This document shows positions 6,496 through 10,979 of a DNA stretch of 10,979 bases, piece after piece. The position numbers and the translations under genes were made by a program. Numbering within the stretch: the stretch's first letter is position 1; each line of letters opens with the position of its first letter. This stretch comes from Nitrospira sp. (lineage in GTDB: Bacteria; Nitrospirota; Nitrospiria; Nitrospirales; Nitrospiraceae). The notes below the pieces were generated by a model, which ran no database searches, had not been told where the DNA came from, and worked only from the letters and a program-made list of their open reading frames with translations. The stretch is from assembly GCA_016873525.1 (NCBI GenBank), contig VGXD01000046.1, positions 1-10,979 of the forward strand, read 5' to 3'.

Positions 6496-7077
6496 TTACG
6501 CAAGGGCTTGTTTGAAACGCTGGGTGATCTGGGGGGGATCGAGCGGCACCCAGCCGACGTCCTCCGCCTGTTCCGACACCTTCACGAGCAGGAAGCCGGG
6601 GCCCTCCTTGCTCAGCATGTCTTTGAACTCATAGACGAGGTCTTCCCGCTCCCGCACCCGCTCGACCTGCGCGTAGCCGGCGGCCTTGGCCACCTGGTCC
6701 AGTTTCACGACCCGCGCATAACTCGGCTGGTTGCCGCTGCTCCCGTAGACTTCGTTGTCCAGCACCACGTGGATGAAATTCTTGGGCTTGAGCGCGCCGA
6801 CCGTGCCCAGCGTGCCCAGCCCCATCAACACGTTGCCGTCGCCGTCCAGCACGATCACCTTCTTGTCCGGCTTGGCCAAGGCCAGGCCCAGCCCGATCGC
6901 CGCCGCCATGCCCATGGACCCCACCATATAGAAGTAGGTCGGGCGGTCCCCCAGCTTGAAGGTCTCGCGCGAAGGAAACCCGTTGCAGATAATGACCGGC
7001 GCGTCGCCGGGGATGAGTTCGAGCAGCGCCTGGATGGCCCTCGCGCGGCTCTGGATCGTGCCTTCCTCCGGCCTCAT
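6496..7077 (-). CDS. Phosphonopyruvate/sulfopyruvate decarboxylase-type enzyme, beta (ThDP-binding) subunit
   Basis: This 193-aa protein is the C-terminal, cofactor-binding half of a thiamine-diphosphate 2-oxoacid decarboxylase. Near residue 34 comes GFPSRETF, then FYMVGSMGMAAAIGLGLAL, and the ThDP/Mg motif GDGNVLMGLG ending about 25 residues later in VVLDNEVYGSSGNQPS. FYMVGSMG and the GNQPS loop match phosphonopyruvate decarboxylase (Ppd, Fom2) and sulfopyruvate decarboxylase beta (ComE). The length fits the separate-subunit ComE type. The reaction would be decarboxylation of 3-phosphonopyruvate or 3-sulfopyruvate to the aldehyde, in the cytoplasm, together with the alpha subunit encoded just upstream. 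Sequence alone does not settle which substrate. The start at 7077 has AAGGTAGGG upstream. Transcription comes from the alpha side. Confidence 0.87.
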   Translation of the reverse strand: MRPEEGTIQSRARAIQALLELIPGDAPVIICNGFPSRETFKLGDRPTYFYMVGSMGMAAAIGLGLALAKPDKKVIVLDGDGNVLMGLGTLGTVGALKPKNFIHVVLDNEVYGSSGNQPSYARVVKLDQVAKAAGYAQVERVREREDLVYEFKDMLSKEGPGFLLVKVSEQAEDVGWVPLDPPQITQRFKQALA

Positions 7078-7128
7078 TTCTACCCTACCTTATTCAATTC
7101 ATTCGCCGTTCGTATCTCGCCGCCCGTT

Positions 7129-7190
7129 GCAAGTGGCCACGTGACCAAGTCGGACTTGCCCCTTGCCGGCTTGCTCACGTGTCAGCTTGC
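7129..7190. repeat. Inverted repeat with a ~22-bp imperfect stem and 7-nt-phased TTGC units
   Basis: This sits in the 137-bp gap between the alpha and beta decarboxylase genes. The core cacgtgaccaag (7138-7149) pairs with cttgctcacgtg (7170-7181) at 11 of 12 positions. Extending outwards to gcaag and cttgc gives about 17 of 22 matches around a 20-nt loop. TTGC recurs at 7156, 7163, 7171 and 7187, again near a 7-nt step. It resembles the elements at 1338-1427 and 3229-3295 in plan but not in sequence. Confidence 0.6.
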
Positions 7191-7214
7191 GCCCTTTGTC
7201 ATGAGTACGCTTCA

Positions 7215-7712
7215 CTACGGTTGCAGCCCCCTGACCACGCCGGGCTTGAGCAGGAGCGCGACCGGGACACGCTCCTGCATGAAGGTCTTGGCCACCCAGC
7301 TGAAATCCTCCAGCGCCGTGGTCTCCGACAACGTGCGGTGAGGAATGCGCACCGTGTCCAGCAGCGACGTCATGGCCTGTCCCATCGTGCGGTGTTCCGG
7401 CGCATCGCGCCCCTCGAACCCGCGCCAGGCGACGATCAACAAACAGGGATGGCGGTAGAGCTGGTGCAGCGAGAGCAGCGTGTTCAGGCAGGTCCCCAGC
7501 CCCGCGTTCGACATCAGCACCGCCGGCACCTTGCCGCCCAGGTAGGCGCCGGATGCCAGCGCCGCCGCCTCGTCCTCCCGAACCGCCGGGGTATAGAGCC
7601 GGCGCGTCAGCAGCGTCTCGACGATCCCCGCCAGCAGCAAATCCGGAACGCCGGTGAAGAAGTCGAACCCGATATCCTCCAGCGCCTGCACGAAGGCGTC
7701 GCTCTCGATCAT
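7215..7712 (-). CDS. Phosphonopyruvate/sulfopyruvate decarboxylase-type enzyme, alpha (PYR-domain) subunit
   Basis: From the ATG at 7712 the protein is 165 aa, close to the roughly 170 aa of separate alpha subunits such as ComD. It begins MIESDAFVQALEDIGFDFFT and continues GVPDLLLAGI, the typical Ppd/ComD opening. REDEAAALASGAYLGG contains the glutamate that activates the ThDP ring. A stretch like AVLMSNAGLGTCLNTLLSLH follows. With the beta subunit it would make the two halves of the active site. I prefer 7712 over the upstream in-frame starts (7829, 7778) because GGGGAAG lies 4-5 nt before it, the family begins there, and a strong promoter at 7801-7829 would otherwise lie inside the gene. 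The 137-bp gap to the beta gene is unusual for such pairs. Confidence 0.85.
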   Translation of the reverse strand: MIESDAFVQALEDIGFDFFTGVPDLLLAGIVETLLTRRLYTPAVREDEAAALASGAYLGGKVPAVLMSNAGLGTCLNTLLSLHQLYRHPCLLIVAWRGFEGRDAPEHRTMGQAMTSLLDTVRIPHRTLSETTALEDFSWVAKTFMQERVPVALLLKPGVVRGLQP

Positions 7713-7800
7713 CCGCTTCCCCACGACCGGCCCAATCGACGACACGGCCTCGTCCGTCGGACGCGCCGAATCACGCATGCATAGCCACGAAAGGAATCGC

Positions 7801-7829
7801 ATTATAACGAGGGGGGACGGCATTCTCAA
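7801..7829 (-). promoter_or_regulatory. Sigma-70 promoter for the decarboxylase operon
   Basis: Read on the minus strand, TTGAGA (7829-7824, 5 of 6 to consensus) is followed after exactly 17 nt by TATAAT (7806-7801, perfect). Transcription would start near 7794, leaving a leader of about 80 nt before the ATG at 7712. This is the best promoter in the window and supports the shorter alpha-subunit start. Confidence 0.75.
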
Positions 7830-7904
7830 CCGACGGACAAGCCGCGCGCGGCGGTAAGATTTGACGGGAGGGCACCGGTATAGTTTTAGAGCGGTATTAC
7901 CTAA

Positions 7905-8302
7905 TCAGGTTGGCTTGGCTGGGCGAGATAGGCGACCGACTACGAAAATGCTGACAAGAGCAATCAGGGTGGCACCGCCAATTACACTCGCTGTAGTTTC
8001 ATGACCGGTAAAGGCAAGAAATACACTTGCTGCAAGGGCAATAACAGCTATGAGAAAACCAAAAATTTGCCCCAGCCGTCTTTCCTGGTAGACGGCCGAC
8101 AACCGCATCTTCTCCATGGTCTGGAGATGCGTCGAATCTCTCTCTGCCATTGATATAATTCGCTCGGCTGCACCAGTTACAATCTGATCATACCGAGCAA
8201 GGATGTCTGGGTTTGGAAGTGGGCCGGAAACGAGCTGAGCTGAACCGCAACACTCTGTTTCTGCTGTAGCGGGGCTGGCTGATTACTTGGCGGCTTGTTC
8301 AC
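7905..8302 (-). pseudogene. DUF2335 membrane protein with a frameshift near its N-terminus
   Basis: An intact 81-aa frame starts at ATG 8150 and has two hydrophobic segments, IFGFLIAVIALAASVFLAF and SVIGGATLIALVSIFVVG. The family's conserved N-terminal region SGPLPNPDILARYDQIV plus TGAAERIIS is encoded directly upstream in the same frame (about 8229-8151), with no ATG, GTG or TTG to start it. A GTG at 8302 in another frame gives MNKPPSNQPAPLQQKQ and on to LSSF, a typical DUF2335 start. Adding one T to the TTT at 8230-8228 joins the two frames into a 132-aa protein, a normal length. So this is a one-base deletion, a sequencing error, or less likely programmed frameshifting. The restored start would overlap the upstream small gene by 20 nt. 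The function of DUF2335 is unknown. Confidence 0.75.
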
Positions 8303-8465
8303 TAGCGTATCGGTCAAGAGAACGTTGAATGGCTTGGCCGGTACGTTCCCATGGCCGCCTCAAGCGTTCAGTGCGATCCTGCGTCCAAACTGCAGGCGGA
8401 TCTGGGGGAGACAACTCCATAGTACGGGCGATGCCCTTCAAAACCTCTTTTAAGATTCCTCCCAT
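8283..8465 (-). CDS. Small hypothetical protein upstream of the DUF2335 gene
   Basis: From ATG 8465 the protein is 60 aa, starting MGGILKEVLKGIARTMELSP and ending RSLDRYASEQAAK. It is helical and charged, with no membrane segment or known motif. The frame stays open to a GTG at 8567, but the extra residues are Cys- and Asn-rich and do not look like coding sequence. Neither start has a good ribosome site; TATAGT sits 7 nt before ATG 8465, so a leaderless start is possible. Its stop overlaps the inferred start of the DUF2335 gene by 20 nt, suggesting translational coupling. I recall small proteins of this style next to DUF2335 genes but cannot verify it. Confidence 0.5.
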   Translation of the reverse strand: MGGILKEVLKGIARTMELSPPDPPAVWTQDRTERLRRPWERTGQAIQRSLDRYASEQAAK

Positions 8466-8816
8466 GCTGCAAACTATATCACACTGACTTTCTGCTGCTA
8501 CACAATTCATTTCAATGTTCCCCGACCAATTCAATGGCTTATTATGGCGTTCGGGCACGATCCACACCTCTCGCCTGTTGCCCTAGCATCACTCTCAGTT
8601 TTTGATGATTCCTAGTAAAACCGTAGTACGTGACGCAAGGTTTCGAAGCATGCCCCGTCATGCCATGCCTGCATACGATTGTCGCCGGCACTTAGGGCAA
8701 AACTGCCATAAGCAAAAGCAAGCTTTGCCAGTGCCGCAAGCCGCGCGCGATTGCCTTCACCGTGCCGTCATGCTAGGGTTGCGGCGCCAACCAAACGGGA
8801 ACAGGTCGAGCAGGCT
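8466..8816. other. Intergenic region between divergent genes, lower GC
   Basis: This stretch of about 350 bp has no gene I can support, no tRNA-like fold and no strong repeat. The half next to the small gene is clearly AT-richer than the rest of the window. Towards 8817 it holds the weak promoter candidate at 8751-8779. Confidence 0.5.
8751..8779 (+). promoter_or_regulatory. Candidate extended -10 promoter for the secreted protein gene
   Basis: TTGCCT (8751-8756) is followed after 17 nt by TAGGGT (8774-8779), preceded by TGC, an extended -10 signature. Both hexamers are only partial matches. It would give a leader of about 30 nt before the ATG at 8817. Confidence 0.3.
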
Positions 8817-9407
8817 ATGCGCCCACACCGTCGATCGGGTTTTCTCCGCCACCTCCGACAGGCATGGCTGGGCTTGGCGCTGGCCGGGCTGGTTGCGCTG
8901 CCCGTTTCCGCCGGCACCTTGCAGAACGACCCGAAGGGCTTTCACGGCCTTCAGTGGGGCTCGTCCCTGGCCAAGGTCCCGGACCTTACCCTCCTCAAGG
9001 CCGAAGAACACATCCACGAATACGCCCTCAAGGACGGTCCGCTCGCGCTCGGCGAGGCCGCGGTCGAGTCCATCACGTTTTACGCCTATGACGGGGAATT
9101 CGCGCGGGTGGGCATCCGGTACCGGGGCAAGAAAACGCACGCGCAGGTGCTGGCCTACCTCCAGTCCCACTACGGGCCGATCGACCGGTCTCCCGGCTCG
9201 ATGATGCGGGGGCTGAACCAGCAGTTCAACTGGCGCGGGACCGACACCGAAATCAATCTGACTTATGAGGCCAAGGGCGAGCGCGGCTTCATCTTTTTCG
9301 ACAGCCGCACCCTCGCGCCGAAGTTCAACGAGTTCCTGCCGATCGTCTATTCCGAAAGGCCTGGGCCGGCGCCGTTGCGCATCGGTCCGCCGACAACGGT
9401 CTTCTAG
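8817..9407 (+). CDS. Secreted hypothetical protein
   Basis: The 196-aa protein starts MRPHRRSGFLRHLRQAW and goes on with LGLALAGLVALPVSA, a Sec signal peptide cleaved near residue 32. The mature part begins GTLQNDPKGFHGLQWGSSLA and contains LGEAAVESITFYAYDGEFAR, GKKTHAQVLAYLQSHYGPI, and NQQFNWRGTDTEINLTYEAK. It looks like a small alternating strand/helix domain, probably periplasmic. No catalytic motif is visible. I recall similar hypothetical proteins from Nitrospira, which is unverified. An in-frame TTG at 8751 would add 22 residues but breaks the signal peptide, so I chose ATG 8817. The ribosome site (gagcagg) is moderate. It is the last intact gene before the rearranged region. Confidence 0.75.
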   Translation: MRPHRRSGFLRHLRQAWLGLALAGLVALPVSAGTLQNDPKGFHGLQWGSSLAKVPDLTLLKAEEHIHEYALKDGPLALGEAAVESITFYAYDGEFARVGIRYRGKKTHAQVLAYLQSHYGPIDRSPGSMMRGLNQQFNWRGTDTEINLTYEAKGERGFIFFDSRTLAPKFNEFLPIVYSERPGPAPLRIGPPTTVF

Positions 9408-9430
9408 CCCTGCCGCAGGACAGGCCCTGC

Positions 9431-9598
9431 TTACGACGACGCATCTGAGCCGGAGGGCCCGTCGAGACGGGATAGAGCCGCCGAAGCCGTCACCCCATAT
9501 TCCGAGAGCAAGACGGTCAGCACCGCTTCGTTGCCGCGCTCGTTGTACGTCAAATCCGACACCAGATTCCGCGCCAACACGATGCCACGGCCGGCTCC
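9431..9598 (-). pseudogene. C-terminal remnant of an RsbW-like HATPase/anti-sigma-type ATPase
   Basis: Reading the minus strand down to TAA at 9433-9431 gives GAGRGIVLARNLVSDLTYNE followed by RGNEAVLTVLL. The GRGIxLAR and YNERGNE motifs are the ATP-lid end and last strand of GHKL ATPase domains of the RsbW/SpoIIAB type, often fused to response regulators or SpoIIE phosphatases. Upstream of Gly at about 9598 the similarity stops and the frame meets TGA TGA within about 40 bases. So only about 55 residues remain, with no start codon and no N-box. The break coincides with the 5' end of the kinase similarity on the other strand. It is almost certainly not functional as seen here. Confidence 0.7.
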
Positions 9599-9630
9599 TG
9601 GCCGGAAGCATCCGGGAAACGGACGAGATC

Positions 9631-10979
9631 GTGCTCATCATCGAGGACCTCACCGCGCTGACACGGACGGAACAGGAGCGCAACCGGCTGACGAAGGACC
9701 TCCTGCTGCTGCTGGAATCCACCGGCGAGGGCATCTTCGGCGTCGATACCTCCATGCGCTGCACGTTCATGAACAAAGCCGGCGCGGCCATGCTCGGCCA
9801 CGAGCCGGTGGAGACGCTCGGCCGCAACATGCACGAGCTGATCCACCATTCCCGCCCGGACGGCTCGTCCTATCCGGCCGCGGACTGTCCGATCGTCCGC
9901 GCCTGCCGCGACGGGACGCAAGGCCGACTGAACCGCGATGTCCTCTGGCGGCGCGACGGAACCTCGTTCGAGGCGGAGTACTCGGCCTATCCCATCGTCG
10001 AGAACGAACGCATCACCGGCGCCGTCGTCACCTTTTCGGACATCACCAAGCACCGGCGGACGGAGCGGGCCTTCCACTCGCTGGTCGAAGGCACGGCCGG
10101 GGCCGTGGGCGAGCGCTTCTTCCGCTCGCTGGTCGAACAACTGGCCGGCGCGCTGGGGGTCCGCTACGCGATGGTCTGTGAATTCACGAGCGAGGCGCGC
10201 GATCGCGTGCGCACCCTTGCGGTCTGGGGCGGCACGGGCTTCCTGGACGATTTTGAATACGCGCTTGCCGGCACGCCCTGCGAAGCGCTCCTGGACGCCG
10301 GGCAAGGGTTCCATCCGCAGGACCTGTGCCGGCGATTTCCCGCCGCCGAGGCGCCGGCCAAGCTGGGCGCGGCAAGTTACCTGGGCGCCGGCCTCCGCGA
10401 CGCCGCCGGCCGGGTGCTGGGCCTGCTCGTGGTCATGGACACGGCCCCCATGATCGAGGAGGAGTTCTCGCTGTCCCTGCTGAAGATTTTCGGGGCCCGG
10501 GCGGCGGCCGAATTGGAACGCAAGCAGGCGGAGGAGGCGCTGCGGGCCAGCGAAGCCCAGCTCCGCCAGGCCCAGAAGATGGAAGCGGTCGGGCAGTTGG
10601 CCGGCGGGATCGCCCACGACTTCAACAACCTCCTGATGGTCATAACCGGCTACAGCGCAAACCTGTTGCGCGTCTTGGATCCGGACAGTCCGCTGCGCCG
10701 CTACCCGGCGGAAATTCAAAAGGCCGGCGACCGGGCCGCCGCCCTGATCCAGCAACTGCTGGCCTTCAGCCGACGGCAGGAAATCGCGCCCACCGTGATC
10801 AATCTCAACGAGATCGTGACCGCGATGTACAACCTGCTCCACCGCCTCATCGGGGAGCACATCGAGCTGGTCCTGACCCTGGACCCGCACCTGGCTTGCG
10901 TGAAGGCCGACCAGGGACAGATCGAACAAATCATCATGAATCTGGTCGTCAACGCCCGCGATGCCATGCCGACCGGCGG
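9631..10979 (+). CDS. PAS-GAF sensor histidine kinase, 5'-truncated and running off the window
   Basis: The first possible in-frame start is GTG 9631, but coding similarity begins earlier, at about 9604 (AGSIRETDEIVLIIEDLTAL), which is the last strand of a PAS domain whose front is missing. No ATG, GTG or TTG exists in frame before 9631; the next ATG is 9754. Following are a second PAS domain (ESTGEGIFGVD to GAVVTFSDITKHRR, about 9690-10060) and a GAF domain (about 10085-10520, FFRSLVEQLAGALGVRYAMV). Next is a HisKA box, VGQLAGGIAHDFNNLL, with the phospho-acceptor His at 10615-10617. The HATPase N-box IIMNLVVNARDAMP is cut by the window end. It would autophosphorylate and signal to a response regulator, and it looks cytoplasmic. 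The ribosome site at 9631 is poor, and the gene may be a fragment. Confidence 0.85.
   Translation, partial: MLIIEDLTALTRTEQERNRLTKDLLLLLESTGEGIFGVDTSMRCTFMNKAGAAMLGHEPVETLGRNMHELIHHSRPDGSSYPAADCPIVRACRDGTQGRLNRDVLWRRDGTSFEAEYSAYPIVENERITGAVVTFSDITKHRRTERAFHSLVEGTAGAVGERFFRSLVEQLAGALGVRYAMVCEFTSEARDRVRTLAVWGGTGFLDDFEYALAGTPCEALLDAGQGFHPQDLCRRFPAAEAPAKLGAASYLGAGLRDAAGRVLGLLVVMDTAPMIEEEFSLSLLKIFGARAAAELERKQAEEALRASEAQLRQAQKMEAVGQLAGGIAHDFNNLLMVITGYSANLLRVLDPDSPLRRYPAEIQKAGDRAAALIQQLLAFSRRQEIAPTVINLNEIVTAMYNLLHRLIGEHIELVLTLDPHLACVKADQGQIEQIIMNLVVNARDAMPTG

Noticed and set aside
5209..7341. A 710-codon open frame on the plus strand
   Set aside because: It runs antisense through the PhnW-like and decarboxylase genes, which have clear family motifs; the plus-strand product has none.
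7841..7852. Perfect 12-bp palindrome gccgcgcgcggc upstream of the decarboxylase promoter, as an operator
   Set aside because: Short alternating GC palindromes are expected by chance in such GC-rich DNA, and there is no second copy or known regulator.
8640..8760. Possible tRNA or small RNA in the divergent gap
   Set aside because: No cloverleaf, no T-loop sequence and no strong stem with T-run was found.
8757..9830. A 357-codon open frame on the minus strand
   Set aside because: It covers a signal-peptide protein on the opposite strand, the ATPase remnant in another frame and the kinase start; no coherent domain.
9550..10929. A 459-codon open frame on the minus strand
   Set aside because: It is antisense to the histidine kinase, whose PAS, GAF, H-box and N-box are unmistakable on the plus strand.

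Overview
The window is about 11 kb of high-GC bacterial DNA. The organism looks Gram-negative: there are Sec signal peptides, a probable lipoprotein, and genes of ordinary free-living metabolism. The style of the genes and the intergenic repeats remind me of Nitrospira or a relative, but that is from memory and not a database result. A block at about 7,860-8,760 is visibly poorer in GC than its surroundings.

Layout: (1) 1-312, minus strand, is the 5' part of asnS (asparaginyl-tRNA synthetase), running off the window. (2) 488-1330, plus, is a secreted protein of unknown function ending in seven perfectly phased 10-residue repeats. (3) 1427-7712, minus, is a long same-strand series. Read in transcription order it holds a split thiamine-diphosphate 2-oxoacid decarboxylase (alpha 7712-7215, beta 7077-6496), a PhnW-like aminotransferase-fold protein (6462-5368), a CstA-type transporter (5303-3306), YajQ (3212-2715) and a beta-propeller lipoprotein (2458-1427). 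A near-consensus sigma-70 promoter (7801-7829) lies upstream of the alpha gene. (4) 7905-8465, minus, is a small gene pair in the lower-GC block; its second member, a DUF2335 membrane protein, carries a frameshift. (5) 8817-9407, plus, is a secreted hypothetical protein. (6) 9431-9598, minus, is the C-terminal scrap of an RsbW-like ATPase. It abuts a 5'-truncated PAS-GAF-histidine kinase on the plus strand that runs off the window.

How the genes may work together: the two decarboxylase subunits and the PhnW-like protein match the last two steps of 2-aminoethylphosphonate synthesis (phosphonopyruvate to phosphonoacetaldehyde to aminoethylphosphonate), or the equivalent sulfopyruvate-to-taurine-type steps. 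No PEP mutase gene is in the window, and the PhnW-like protein has glycine where the family has its PLP-binding lysine, so the assignment to ordinary phosphonate transamination is doubtful. CstA-type carriers are known for pyruvate or peptides, which fits a pyruvate-linked theme only loosely.

Intergenic spaces are unusually structured. Three carry different inverted repeats built from units spaced mainly 7 nt apart (1338-1427, 3229-3295, 7129-7190). A fourth (2471-2712) is almost exactly filled by a 242-bp MITE-like element with 19-bp terminal inverted repeats.
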